A stretch of DNA of 64,000 nucleotides from Nephrocerus scutellatus. Lineage: Eukaryota; Arthropoda; Insecta; Diptera; Pipunculidae. Shown here one piece after another: positions 1 through 11,234 of the stretch. The translations under genes were made by a program, and so were the position numbers. Position 1 is the first letter of the stretch. The number at the start of each line of letters is the position of its first letter. Under the pieces are notes generated by a model. It saw nothing but the letters and a program-made list of their open reading frames with translations. It ran no database searches and had not been told where the DNA came from. The DNA lies in contig OX352765.1 of NCBI GenBank assembly GCA_947095585.1, positions 60,443,623 to 60,507,622 of the forward strand, written 5' to 3'.

Positions 1-677
1 CATCTGCTAGCTGGATTGCTGACCGGATAGTGACTCGAATCTTTTTGGAATTACAGGAGTTTAGCTTAGAGCTAGCTGATGACCAGAAGTGAATCAGTTC
101 TGCTTGGAATTGCAGTAAGTTTTAGCGGGGTTGACCTGACTAATCGGTTAAACACCCTATGGTTCGATTGTCGAAAACAATTAAATTAATTTTTAAATTT
201 ATTTTCCCTACAAGAGGCACCCAGGGTGCACTCTCGCTCCCTTTCATCGGTGTGCTCCGGAGGTGTTACTTGCAACGAGGAGGACCCCGACCGAAATTTG
301 AAAGTTCGATTTTTTTTTATTTGATATATCTTAGATTGCATAGTTAAGATTTAGTTCGTCACGTAAACTTTGGAATTAAAAAAAGGTCTTATTAGTGATT
401 TGTTTCAGACATTTTGAATTTTTTTTTTGATTTTTTTTTCTGACTAAACATTCCGGATTAATTTGCCAATGGGTAATTGATTGGCGTGGAACAGAAAACC
501 CTAAACGTTTATGCGGTTGAAGTTTTTGTAGCAGTTCTTGAACATTTCTAAGTCTTTTACTGATTTAAAAGCATACGAGGGTTTTTTTCTCGTATATCTA
601 TAGCATCACTGTAAGGCGTAGTTTGGACGGGCCCAGAAAAACCTTTTGGACTTCTAGCCCCTTAGTCTCGAATTTGC
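1..677 (+). other. 5' untranslated leader of gypsy element A
   Basis: No gene is visible. It lies directly before the Gag start of element A and is read as its leader. Positions about 6-65 and 71-127 are two diverged copies of one unit; both run from GCTAGCT through TTGGAATT to GTTTTAGC or a close variant. No copy of the 3' LTR (12516-12822) is present, so the 5' LTR probably lies left of the window. The small frame at 159-347 has no recognisable domain. Confidence 0.45.
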
Positions 678-1155
678 ATGTTGTGCAAGATAGGAATTGA
701 AATTGGCAGCGCGGAAAGTGTGGTCACTACTTGCAACCACGCGTTTCATAAATACTGTCTAGCTGAAGTACTGAAAGGTTCTGAGTTCTGTCCGCAGTAT
801 AATCTGCCATGCTCGTTGAATTCTCTGCGTCCATGTGTTATCTCACATCGTACAGGAGTCGTTAGTGAGAACGAAAAATCTAAAGATGCGAGTTCGTATA
901 ATACGCGTTTTAGATCTCAAAGGAAACCTCCGGTACGACTTCAGCAAGGAGCGCAAAAGGAAAAGCCAGTGGGAAACCTACCTTCAGATGAATGCTCTGT
1001 GCAGAATCCCGAAGCCGTAGTCAATTCTGACAACCGTTCCAGACTCTCGCTTCCTGGTAAACCTGCTAGTTACCGCCGTGAGTCTAATTGTTATAGCAGT
1101 AGATCCCACACCTCATACATTCCAAAAAATATGAATAACTATGTAATCATATTGT
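678..1155 (+). pseudogene. gag: gypsy element A Gag, N-terminal part with RING-like finger
   Basis: This is the amino-terminal part of a Gag-like protein, cut off by insertion of errantivirus B. The first 50 or so residues look like a RING or PHD-type zinc finger: a CNHAFHKYC core followed by CPQ and further Cys residues, with the first Cys pair reduced to C-K-I-G. The rest is basic, Ser/Arg-rich and low in complexity. The continuing reading frame into B is artefactual. Zinc knuckles of the same Gag resume beyond B at about 8800-8920. Zinc-finger Gag N-termini are not usual in Ty3/gypsy, and the assignment to Gag rests on position. It could be a captured host finger. Confidence 0.5.
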
Positions 1156-1767
1156 ATATATTCAATCATAATATTACTCAAAATACACCTTCATAATATT
1201 ACTCATACGCGCAGTCCTAATGGAAAATGCCATTCCTTATCTCTAATTCAGATCTAAGAGATCAACATGTTTACATCTTCTAAATTCAAGGACAACCAAA
1301 TGTCCAATTGCGCATACACATTCATATCTTGTTTACCATTTTGATACATTCTTATCTTGTTTACCATTTACACATCCTTATCTTGTTTACCAAATTCAAA
1401 GACATGTTCTAACATGAATAATTATTATCACATTTTGCGATCTAAGAGATCAACATGTTTACTCCGTAAATCCAAGGACAAGATCAAAGTCCAACAGTTC
1501 AAAATAGTATTTAAGCTGCATGCAAATACACAAGCAGTTCAGTTCAGTTCAGTTCAGTTCAGCAGTTCAATACAGTTCCGTACAGTACAGTTTTCGTTGC
1601 TCAGTTCTTCGTTGTGAATTATTAATAAGTGAATATTATAAAGAAACAAGTTGTGTTAAATAAGGTGTTATAAATCTATCTATCTTGTAAATACTTTTGT
1701 AAAAGAACGTTTTCTGAATATATATTTTATTTTTTAAAAATACATTCTTTTGAATGGAAAACAAAAT
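1156..1767 (+). repeat. 5' LTR of errantivirus B
   Basis: About 612 bp, matching 7966-8562. It ends directly before the primer-binding site. Relative to the 3' LTR it has a 10-bp extra block near 1500 and one more CAGTT unit. The left edge is approximate because homology fades in AT-rich sequence. Confidence 0.88.
1505..1575 (+). promoter_or_regulatory. putative errantivirus LTR core promoter with repeated initiator
   Basis: A TATTTAA box-like element near 1508 is followed about 27 bp later by five tandem CAGTT units (1535-1559) and a sixth after CAG. TCAGTT is the arthropod initiator consensus, so the repeat offers several possible start sites. The 3' LTR has four tandem units at 8335-8354. 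Function is inferred from sequence only. Confidence 0.5.
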
Positions 1768-1785
1768 TGGCGCAGTCGGTAGGAT
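1768..1785 (+). promoter_or_regulatory. primer-binding site, tRNA-Ser
   Basis: TGGCGCAGTCGGTAGGAT starts directly after the 5' LTR. Its first 11 bases are complementary to the 3' end of insect tRNA-Ser (CGACTGC acceptor strand, then GCCA), the usual minus-strand primer for 17.6-type errantiviruses. Confidence 0.85.
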
Positions 1786-2641
1786 GCACTTAGTCGATTA
1801 AAGACTTACCTTTTTTAAAGTTTAAAAGTGCACCACCAAAACAAAAGGTGTTTGTTGTAAATAAGAAAGATCTTAACAACAAATTCCAACAAAAGTAAAA
1901 GAGAAAAAAAATATTTCATAACTTTATTTTATAGAAATATTTTAAAGAAAAATAACACAACTTAAACAAAAAATATATTTCATAATTTTATTTTATGAAA
2001 ATATTTTAACGCAACTATCTGACAAGAAAATTAATAAATAAATAAATATACAATAAAATAAAGAAGGCGAAACATCAAGAATCAACAGTGAAATAAAGAA
2101 GAAAACTATACAATAAAATAAAGAAGGCGAAACATCAAGGATCAATAGAAAAATCAACAGAAAATTCAACAGAAAAAAAAATTAACAGAGAAGACATCAA
2201 GATCAACAACGAAACGAAACACAACATCAAAATCAACAATAAAACAAGAAGACGAAACACAACATCAGGATCAACAACACATCAAAATCAACAATAAAAC
2301 AAGAAGACGAAACACAACATCAGGATCAACAACAAAAATAAAAAGAAGACGAAACACAACATCAGGATCATCAACAAAAATAAAAAGGTTACACAAATTA
2401 ATTCTAAATTTTTTTTTTGAAAAATATTAAATAAATTTACACATATATTTTATTCTGCCTTACATATATATACAATATTTTACTATATTACCTATATAGC
2501 TTTCTAAAATAAAAGTGCTTTCTATACACCTAAAGTTAAAATATATAAATTTTTTTTTAAACAATACAATTACAATATTTACAAAATATACAATTAAAAG
2601 TGCTTTCTAAAGTGAAAATCCATAAATACAAATAAATTAAA
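1786..2641 (+). other. AT-rich leader of errantivirus B with tandem repeats
   Basis: Untranslated leader. Positions about 1910-2000 hold two copies of a 75-bp unit containing ATATTTCATAA. Positions about 2040-2390 are several copies of an A-rich unit containing GACGAAACACAACATCA. No gene is seen. Packaging signals usually lie in such leaders, but none can be identified here. Confidence 0.6.
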
Positions 2642-3464
2642 ATGGCGGTGGAAAATCAAGGAAATAGTGTGGTAATAAATCCAATCAAATACTTAAATGC
2701 ACTCCCATATTTTTACGGAAACCCGGACAATTTATTAACCTTTTCAAACTTAGTAGACAGAATACAACCACTCTTATTAACATACGACGACTTATCCAAA
2801 TATTTATTTTCCGATATTATTAAAAGTAAACTAATTAAAAGAGCCAGGGAAGTCATAGAAATAAATACTCAAGCCACTGCATGGAGCGACATTAAAGTTG
2901 TTCTACAAAATAACTTCAGTGAAAGACGTAGTCCAGAAGAACTCTACGATGAGTTAAGAGACGTAACTTTCAAAAATAATGCATTAGGCTTTTATAATGA
3001 AATTAAAGACAAATTAAGAAAATTAAATAATAAAACTTTACTAATTTCTGGTCCAGGTGAAATAGCAAACCAATGTGCATTAAATAATATACGCACAGCA
3101 TTAACCGTTTTTAAAAGTAAAATACCCGAACCTATGAAAACCGTTTTAACATGTAGAAATCCTGAATGTCTTGAATCCGCAATCGACATATTAAGTCAAG
3201 GAGGTTACGTAAACCAATCTTATAATGAAACTCATTATAACAATAGACAAACGCGTAACTATAATAGTAACAAATACAATAATCAATCAACTTTTCAACA
3301 AGGAAATCAAAATAGAAATAGACAATATAATAATAACAAACGACATTCAAGATAATTTACCAAATGTTCAACAAAATCAAACGGTTGAACCCATGGATGT
3401 TAATCAATGTGAAACAAGCGAAAATTTTAACTCACGAGCCTCGGAGGTGACTTACCATATGTAA
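2642..3464 (+). pseudogene. gag: errantivirus B gag
   Basis: Structural capsid precursor. It starts at ATG 2642 and runs 237 codons in one frame. The C-terminal part is Asn/Gln-rich and basic, typical of the nucleocapsid side of 17.6/297-type Gag, which lacks CCHC knuckles. Near 3340 the frame shifts: the last roughly 40 codons, containing VEPMDVNQ, lie in another frame that stops after 3460. The protein is shorter than the 400-plus residues common in the group. The product would assemble particles in the cytoplasm if intact. Confidence 0.8.
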
Positions 3465-3932
3465 AAATTAAATCTAACAAAAATCCACTAAAATTCAATC
3501 ATTAATCCAGGTCCTAAATGGAAAGTACCAAAAAATAATATTTAAATTAAAACAATACATAATAATATAATAAATGTAACTGAAAGAGTATCAGTTCCTC
3601 TTTTTAAAGAATTTGGCATTTCTGAGCAAAAAATCGACTTTTTGGTTTGCGCATTCCATGATAAATATGACGGTTTAATTGGCAATGACATACTGAAACG
3701 ATTTAACGCTAAATTAGATTATAAACAAAATCTATTAGAAATAAATGGCCAAACAATACAAATCTTGTTCCAAAATTCAAAACAGCATACTATACACTTA
3801 TTAGTGAACCAACAAAAAGGTTTAGCCTATCTCAAGACGAAGATGTTCTTGGAAGGTGAAGTTATTGCTGATGAAGGAATTTACAATGTTGAAAATCATA
3901 AGATTGAAGTTCAAATAAAAAAAAATACGTAG
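3465..3932 (+). pseudogene. pol: errantivirus B protease remnant
   Basis: Start of pol. The C-terminal half of a retropepsin is recognisable, with LIGNDILKRF as the flap-distal LIG/LLG-D motif. The N-terminal part around 3470-3600 has stops and no D-T/S-G catalytic triplet, so the active-site loop has been deleted. A frameshift at the A-run near 3927 separates it from RT. It is non-functional as it stands. Confidence 0.75.
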
Positions 3933-4835
3933 GCCCTATTGAAATTAGACCTAATCAAATCACCACCACTGAAAACTTTTGTGTAATAGATGAACTTGAA
4001 AACATACCACTGATGAAGCAATTACGAACTCAACATTTAAACTTAGAAGAAAAGCAAAAATTATCAAAAATAATAAATCGATACTCAGATATCTTTTATC
4101 AAGAAGGTACAAACCTTACTTTTACAAATGCAATAAAGCATGAAATTCGTACAATCGATAATGTACCATTAAAAGTGAAATCATATAGGTACCCATATAT
4201 ACATAAAGATGAAGTCAAACAACAGATTCACGAACTCCCCGAAAATAAAATAATAAGACCGAGTTATTCGCCTTATTCCGCTCCTGTTTGGATCGTACCG
4301 AAGAAGGTCGACGCAAGCGGTAAACAAAAGTGGAGGCTTGTCATAGACTATCGTAAACTTAATGAAGTTACAATAGACGATAAGTACCCTCTGCCAAATA
4401 TTGATGAAATATTAGATAAACTTGGAAGATGCCAGTATTTCACAACCCTTGATTTAGCTAAGAGATTTCATCAAATAGAAATTGAGGAAAAGGATGTTCA
4501 CAATACCGCCTTTAATGTAGAAGGAGGACACTATGAATTCTTACGAATGACATTTGGACTGAAGACAGACCCAGCGACATTTCAAAGACTTATGAATAAT
4601 ATCCTTAAGGATCATATTAATAAGATCTGTTTAGTATATCTGGATGACATTATCATCTTTTCAACATCGTTACAAGAACATATAAATTCTATAAATATAA
4701 TTTTCAATTGTTTGAAAAATGCTAATTTAAAAATTCAATTAGACAAATCAGAATTCTTAAAAAGGGAAACAGAATTCCTTGGACATATAGTAACACAAGA
4801 CGGTATAAAACCAAACCAAAAAAAAAATTTAATGC
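3933..4835 (+). pseudogene. pol: errantivirus B reverse transcriptase
   Basis: RNA-dependent DNA polymerase domain of Ty3/gypsy type. Motifs in order: [43 protein letters not shown] and catalytic YLDDII near 4637-4650. The frame runs through a long A-run near 4820-4830 and then goes out of phase; the thumb and RNase H continue in another frame. The core looks complete, and the frameshift alone would break it. Confidence 0.9.
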
Positions 4836-5400
4836 GTGACAAAATTTCCCATTCCAAAAACTACAAAACAAATTAAACAATTCCTAGGACTAACTGGTTA
4901 CTATAGGAAATTTATTAAAGACTATTCATTGATAGCGAAACCAATGACATTATTTCTAAAAAAGGATGCAAAAATAAACATTTCAGACATAAGATACCAA
5001 GAAAGCTTCAATACACTTAAAAAACTGTTAACACATGATCCAATATTAGTATATCCTGACTTTACGAAGAAATTTACACTTACAACAGATGCTAGTAATT
5101 ATGCGTTAGGCGCAGTACTTTCGCAAGATAATCATCCAATTTGTTATGCTAACAGCACAATAGAAAAAGAATTATTAGCAATAATCTGGTCAACCAAATA
5201 TTTCAGACCATATCTTTTCGGACGAAAATTCTTGATCGAAACCGATCATAAGCCATTAACTTGGCTTTTCTCAATTAAAGAACCTAATTCAAAACTTGTA
5301 AGATGGAGATTAAAATTATCAGAATTTGACTACGAAATTAAATATAAAAAAGGAACATTAAATAAAAACGCAGACGCTCTTTCAAGAATAGAAATAAATC
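4836..5400 (+). pseudogene. pol: errantivirus B RNase H domain
   Basis: Continues pol after the frameshift. FLGLTGYYRKFI is the RT connection motif. RNase H follows with TDAS (near 5085), EKELLAI, TDHKPLTW and NADALSRIE. About 12 residues that normally sit between the ILYASR-type strand and the YSTIEKE helix are missing (CYANSTIEKE), an in-frame deletion that should damage the fold. It degrades RNA in RNA-DNA hybrids in functional relatives. Confidence 0.88.
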
Positions 5401-6706
5401 TCAATGAAGAGAATAGAGAAATCGAAGACATTAATCCATTTCCAATCACCAAATCTCCTCTAAACATCTTTAAAAGACAAATAGCAATTCTTAAAACAAA
5501 TTCTGGTTCTTTACGAATAAAACAAATAAGAATTTTCAACAAACACAGAAAAGTAATATATCTTAAATCCTTAGATGCAGAAACTGCATTAACACTTTTG
5601 AAATCACATTTCAACCCAAAATCTCTGAATTGCATCTACATAGAAAACACTAGAAAATGTTTATAAAACGCATTTTGAAGCACAAAATCAATTAAAAATA
5701 GTCAGAACTGAAATAATGCTAAAAGACATAATAAATGAAGAAGAATTAGCAGAACTTATTAAAGAAGAACATCTTAGAAACAACCATAGAGGAATTATAG
5801 AGGTTTACAAAGAATTACATTTAAAATATTATAATCCAAAACTCAATATCAGAGTCACTCAATTCATTAATAACTGCGAAATATGCTTAAGTTCGCCAAT
5901 CAAGCATAAATATCAATTAACAGAAACACCCTCAGGTCCTAATGAAATTATTCACGCTGATGTATTCTATACACTTGAAAAACAAATTTTCGTTACATTC
6001 ATCGACAAATTTAGCAAATTCGCACAAGCTATTAAAATTACAGCAAGAACTTGGACCGAATTCAAAAGAACCATTCTTGTTCTACTTTCTACAATAGGAT
6101 CAATAAATAAAATTACAGTCGACAACGAACTAGGATTCAAAGCTCTTCCACTAAGAGAATTTTTACAAAATGAACATATAGAAATCCATTTACTTCTAAT
6201 AACAATCACACATCTAAATTAGATGTAGAACGCCTACACAACACAATTAATGAACATATAAGATTATTAAAACATGATCCCAACAAAGACAATGATACAG
6301 TCGAAGAAAAAATCTTAAAAATAATACGTTTCTATAATAACACTATCCATTCTACTACAGATAAGAAGCTAATAGATTTTAAAAATGGAACTATAAAAAA
6401 TGATGAATATAATTTAATTAAAGAAAAAATTCTAAAGAAAAAGCAAATTACTATCGATAAATTAAATGCAGGAAGGGAAGAAGTAGAAATACAACCTGGA
6501 ACAAATTTTATTAAAGAAACACGTGGTGGAAAAAATCATACAAAGTTTAGGAAACTCGATACAGAGAAAATCGATGAAAATCATATAATTAATAAAGAAT
6601 CTGGCTTAAAATATTACAAATCACACATAAAGCGTAAAAAGAAATTTCAAACAATTGACTCTCCTTCAATTCAAGCGAAAAACAAAATCATTAAAAGGAA
6701 ACCTTA
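5401..6706 (+). pseudogene. pol: errantivirus B integrase
   Basis: DDE integrase. A HHCC zinc-binding N-terminus is seen (EEHLRNNH, then CEICL), followed by IHADVF with the first Asp and TVDNELGF with the second. A frameshift near 6195 precedes the Glu-bearing DVERLHNT segment, which lies in another frame. A basic C-terminal tail ends at a TAA near 6706. A stop near 5665 also separates the spacer from the zinc domain. Family role: insertion of element DNA into the nuclear genome. Confidence 0.86.
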
Positions 6707-6721
6707 ACATATTCCTATCTT

Positions 6722-7965
6722 TTGCAGATGAATTCCCAGATCATAATTTTATTATTCTCAGCAATACTATCCTTAACACACGGACAATCACTAGAGATAC
6801 ATGACTTAAATAACAACCATGGATATATGACAATTAAGAAAGACGATATTAATATTATTGAAAAATTCAACAAAATCCTTCATATTATAAATGTTACAGA
6901 AATAGAAAATACAATGCATCACATAAACGAAAATATAAACTTAATAAAAATAAAAATCGGTACAACTAACCCAATGTTCAACACATTAGTACATAACTAT
7001 AAACACTTAGAACAAAAAATATACAATCTCAGACCACATTCTAAAAATAAACGAGCACTCATGAATATATTAGGCACAGGACTAAAATACCTAGCAGGAA
7101 CAATGGACTCACAAGATGAGATCGAAATAAAAACACAATTAGAAGCCCTTACTACAAATAATAAAGAATTAATATCAGAAAGTAATAAACAAATCTCCTT
7201 TAATTCCAAAATCTCTCAACAAATAAAAGACATAACAGACCACATTCAAAAGCAACAATTAAACACAGTTTTTAAATAACATTAACATATTAAATAAAAA
7301 CAATTTCAATAAATTACAAGACCAAATAGACTACGTTCAAAATATTTATCAAATCAATTACGATATAAATCTTTTTCGACACCATATAGACGACATAGAA
7401 CAAATCATTTTAACAAGCAAACTAGGCATACTAACTAGAAACATCTTGACAAAAGAAGAACTAAGACTAACAGAAGGTATACAAGGTTTTAAAGACACTA
7501 AAATAGCCGTAATTTTCGAAAACATACTTATCATAATAGTCCTATTAATACCACAATATTCTAACACTTCCTATTCCACTGTTATTATCGAACCGATGCC
7601 AAATAAATATAATAAAGCTATATTGCTTGATGAAAGTATTTTTATTATAGATGAGAATAATAAAGTATATAACAGAAAGGTTAAAGATAAATTAAAGAAA
7701 ACCCTACACGAAATAAATGATAACTGTACTTCAAACATTATTAAATTTAAAGAAGCATATTGTCCAATGAAAAACTTTACGGGAAATAAAATAAAAGAAA
7801 TAATACCCGGAATTATTTTGACAAAAAATATTACAAATATAAATATTGAACATAATTGTAACAAATTGAAATTAAACATATCGGGAAGCAAATTAATTAA
7901 ATTTGAAAATTGTAATGTAATCATAAGAAATAATACATTTATTAATACATACTTTAAAATAAAAG
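6722..7965 (+). pseudogene. env: errantivirus B envelope gene, truncated
   Basis: Envelope glycoprotein related to baculovirus F proteins. The N-terminus has a signal-peptide-like stretch (IIILLFSAILSLTHG). A furin-type site, SKNKR, is followed by a small-residue hydrophobic segment resembling a fusion peptide. A frameshift near 7275 splits the protein, and the remainder resumes in another frame (clear from 7446). Several N-x-S/T sites and paired Cys remain. The frame runs into the 3' LTR without a clear transmembrane anchor, so the C-terminus and probably the polypurine tract have been lost. It cannot make a functional envelope. Confidence 0.8.
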
Positions 7966-8562
7966 ATATATTCAATCATAATATAACTCATAATACACAT
8001 TCATAATATTACTCATACGCGCAGTCCTAATGGAAAATTCCATTCCTTATCTCTAATTCAGATCTAAGAGATCAACATGTTTACATCTTCTAAATTCAAG
8101 GACAACCAGATGTCCAATTGCGCACACACATTCATATCTTGTTTACCATTTTGATACATTCTTATCTTGTTTACCATTTACACATCCTTATCTTGTTTAC
8201 CAAATTCAAAGACATGTTCTAACATGAATAATTATTATCACATTTTGCGATCTAAGAGATCAACATGTTTACTCCGTAAATCCAAGGACAAGATCAAAGT
8301 CCAACAGTATTTAAGCTGCATGCAAATACACAAGCAGTTCAGTTCAGTTCAGTTCAGCAGTTCAATACAGTTCCGTACAGTACAGTTTTCGTTGCTCAGT
8401 TCTTCGTTGTGAATTATTAATAAGTGAATATTATAAAGAAACAAGTTGTGTTAAATAAGGTGTTATAAATCTATCGATCTTGTAAATACTTTTGTAAAAG
8501 AACGTTTTCTGAATATATATTTTATTTGTTAAAAATATATTCTTTTGAATCGAAAAAAAAAT
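7966..8562 (+). repeat. 3' LTR of errantivirus B
   Basis: About 597 bp, nearly identical to 1156-1767. It lacks a 10-bp block and one CAGTT unit found in the 5' copy. The right edge is set by the end of alignment (AAAT) before element A sequence resumes. Confidence 0.88.
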
Positions 8563-8970
8563 TTCTAATCTTGTTACAACAATTCAACGCGTGGTATATG
8601 ATACTGTAGGTCAAGTCCAAGAGAACATGTTGCAACAGATTTCGTAAAACCTTTCCCAGTTAATTGAGTCAAATGTTGAGCGATGCTTTAACAACCTAAA
8701 GTCCAGGAGGCTGAACCCACAGTTCCAGCCGCACCCGTTAACACGCCAGACTTTGATGATGTACCTAGAGTAGAAAATTGTGCCCTTTCCAAAGTAGTTT
8801 GTATGAACTGCCATACGGAGGGTAACAGTTTTGAGGTGTGTCTTGAACCGCGCCAAGTCTTCTGCTATGGTTGTGGTGCACCGAATACCTACAAGCCGAA
8901 CTGTAGGCATTGTACCCAACAGAGAAACGTGCCGATGGGTGTGAACAAACCCACCAGGACTATAATGTAG
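8563..8970 (+). pseudogene. gag: gypsy element A Gag, C-terminal part with zinc knuckles
   Basis: Continuation of the Gag interrupted at 1155. An N-terminal stretch (VVYDTVGQVQENM) looks helical, with a stop near 8645. Two CCHC-like knuckles follow at about 8800-8910: CMNCHTEGNSFEVC and CYGCGAPNTYKPNC, then a third short C-x-x-C. The frame ends at TAG near 8968. The knuckles would bind genomic RNA. The frame is broken at least twice, so this is a relic. Confidence 0.7.
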
Positions 8971-9430
8971 CACGAGAGAAAATTTTTCACTGTGTTGATT
9001 CGATTGTAAAAACCAAACCTAGTAGATCCTCTAACAGGATGAGACAGTTTTGGAAACGGGTTCGAGAAAGTCGTAAACTGCTGATAAGCACTATCTTTGT
9101 ACAACCTAATGATGTCAGATCATACGCTTCTGTAAAATTGCTGGGCAAGAAGGTTATGGGCCTGTTGGACAGCGGTGCGTCCATTAGTTGTATCGGTGGA
9201 TCTCTCGCCACGGAAGTACTCGATAGCGATGTTAAATTGAAACAGCTGATGGTATCTCTCAAAATGTTTTTGGTTACTTGGATGTCGACTTTGAATTTCG
9301 TGGAACGGTGCAGCGACTTCGATTATATGTCGTTCCTTCACTTTCGCAAAACCTATACCTAGGTAAAGATTTTTGGAAGTCATTTAAAATAGCCCCTGGG
9401 ATCGTGTCGGAAATTACCGAAACCAACGTA
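8971..9430 (+). pseudogene. pol: gypsy element A first retropepsin (PR1)
   Basis: Aspartic protease domain. LLDSGASISCIGG (near 9160-9200) has the DSG active-site triplet. A frameshift near 9260 shifts the C-terminal half, where NLYLGKDFWKSF matches the conserved LG-D strand. It is clearly related to the protease of fragment D (34475-34954), which has LLDSGATISCIG and DLYLGVDFCNAF. It is followed not by RT but by a second protease domain. Confidence 0.75.
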
Positions 9431-9434
9431 GTTA

Positions 9435-9743
9435 ATGACTTTGGGAATAGCCATGATCAATGTACTTCATCTAAAAAGTGATATTGTAAAGGACATTAAA
9501 GTCAACAATCTACCCACGTCAGCATTCGTCGATACTGGAAGCAGCCATACTTTGTTACGAGAGTCTTTCACCCACAATCTTTCTGATGTCAAAGACTGTT
9601 CAGTTACGCTGAGTGGATTTGCGGGAGGCAAGTTCATTTGTAGCAAAAAAATCGAAGCGGAAATCTATTTTGAAGCGGAGTTGCTGATCGTTAACAATGA
9701 CATGATAACCGAAAACGTCCTTTTAGGAAGAGACGTACTTTGA
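9435..9743 (+). pseudogene. pol: gypsy element A second retropepsin (PR2)
   Basis: A second, distinct aspartic protease domain in an open frame of about 100 codons. AFVDTGSSHTLLRESF carries the DTG triplet, and NVLLGRDVL is the C-terminal LLG-D motif. It sits directly upstream of RT, the normal place for a gypsy protease. The sequence is unlike PR1, so this is not a simple local duplication. The element may be a recombinant of two gypsy lineages joined near 9430. Confidence 0.75.
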
Positions 9744-9750
9744 ATGCCGG

Positions 9751-10620
9751 ATGGAAAAATCCGTTAATGTTATATCGCTTAATACGCAACTTAATAAAGC
9801 TGAGCAAGGTGAGTTGAAATCGATTTTAACTAACCATCGAGGGTGTTTTGCAGAAAAACTAGTCGACCTGGGAACGTGCAACCTATCGAAAATGCAGATC
9901 AAACTTTCTTCCAACATCCCGGTGAAAACCAAACCGTATCGTTTGCCGTTTGCCAGAAGACCCATAGTCACCAATATAGTCAACGAACTGCTTTCAACAA
10001 ACATCATACGTCCCTCAAATTCGCCGTACGCGTCTCCAGTTGTCTTGGTAGACAAGAAAAATGGTGAACATCGTTTGTGTGTCGACTACCGGCTGTTAAA
10101 CAGCATCACAGTAAAAATTCCTTATCCGATGCCAAATCTTGAAGAGCAGTTTGCACAGCTTGCCGGAAATAAATACTTCACGTCGCTGGACCTTCGTATG
10201 GGATATCATCAAATCGAAATTGACGAGGACTCAAAACGCTACACCGCATTTGTAACCACGGACGGGCATTTCCAGTACAACCGAATGCCGTTTGGTCTCG
10301 TAAATGCCCTGGCAGTGTTCCAAGCCATCATGAACGAGCTCATAACTAAGATGAAACCCGGTGAAGTTCTTGCGTACTTGGATGACGTCATCATTCCGAG
10401 TAAAACTGCCGAAGAAGGTCTGCGGCGACTGGAACAGTTTTTACGCATTCTTGAATTAGCTGGCCTAAGACTATGCGCCGACAAGTGCCATTTCTTAGCA
10501 AAACAAATTACATATTTGGGACATATTGTGAACGAGGCTGGAATAACCCCTGGAGATGACAAGGTAAGCGCAATACGTAACTTTAAAATTCCGACTACTA
10601 TTACCGATTCCTTGGATTAA
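9751..10620 (+). pseudogene. pol: gypsy element A reverse transcriptase
   Basis: Ty3/gypsy RT with long open frame. Motifs in order: IIRPSNSPYASPVVLV, HRLCVDYRLLN, FTSLDLRMGYHQIE, YNRMPFGLVNALAVFQ and AYLDDVII (near 10375), then TYLGHIVNEAGI. The FGLVNAPA motif reads NALA. The frame is shifted at about 10610 inside the FLGLTGFFRKF connection motif. Polymerase residues look intact, so inactivation comes from the surrounding frameshifts. Confidence 0.9.
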
Positions 10621-11234
10621 CCGGGTTTTTCCGAAAATTTTTGTGGGGCATTATTCTTTGATATCGAGACCGTTAACTCAGCTGCTGCGGAAAAACGAAA
10701 AGTTCCAGTGGTGTGAAGAAGAACAATGTGCTTTCACGCAGCTTATCGACCTGTTATGCAAGAAACCAGTACTTGAATTATATAACCACACCGCTTACCA
10801 CGAAGTACACACAGATGCTAGCGCTGTTGCTCTCGCTGGTGTTCTTCTGCAGTCCAACAATAACAGAGATTGGAAACCCGTATTTTACTATAGTCGCCAC
10901 TGTACCGAGGCACAGTTACGAACTCGAAGTTCTCGCCGTCGTCGAGTCTCTCGAACGTTTTCGTGTTTATGTTCTTGGCAAGCCTTTCAAACTCGTCACC
11001 TATTGCGCCGCCATTGCCAAAGCCAAGGCCAATTCAGAAATGATTCCCAAGATTGCTCGCTGGTGGATAAAAATCCTCGATTATAACTTCGAAGCTGTCC
11101 ATCGTCAAGGAAGCCGCATGTCCCATGTTGATGCACTTAGCAGATCTCCCGATTTACCACAGAAAGAAATCCTTCCTGGAGATGACATTTTGAATATTAA
11201 CTCTGCAACAGATGATTGGTTGTTGACGATGTAA
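10621..11234 (+). pseudogene. pol: gypsy element A RNase H domain
   Basis: RNase H in two frames. VHTDASAVALAGVLLQ (10806-10850) supplies the first Asp. A frameshift near 10920 moves to the frame with YELEVLAVVESLERF, then FKLVTYCAAI, where a Tyr replaces the Asp normally seen in the VTD motif, and SHVDALSRS. The substitution and the frameshift both make it inactive. A TAA at about 11232 ends the frame before integrase. Confidence 0.85.

Larger units (their letters stand above)
1156..8562 (+). mobile_element. errantivirus-type endogenous LTR element B (17.6/297-like)
   Basis: A 7.4-kb provirus-like insertion between two near-identical LTRs, with gag, pol (protease, RT, RNase H, integrase) and env in that order. 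It has a tRNA-Ser primer-binding site. This order, the fusion-type Env and the primer match insect errantiviruses of the 17.6/297/Tom group. It interrupts the Gag gene of element A. Every gene is broken by frameshifts, many at A-runs, or by deletions, so it is a dead copy. A target-site duplication could not be fixed because the outer LTR edge is AT-rich. The LTRs differ by a few substitutions and two small indels, so the insertion is fairly young. Confidence 0.9.

Noticed and set aside
1145..1160. Target-site duplication of errantivirus B
   Set aside because: The flanks (AT-rich left, TTCTAATC right) do not give a convincing match; the LTR edge on the left is uncertain.
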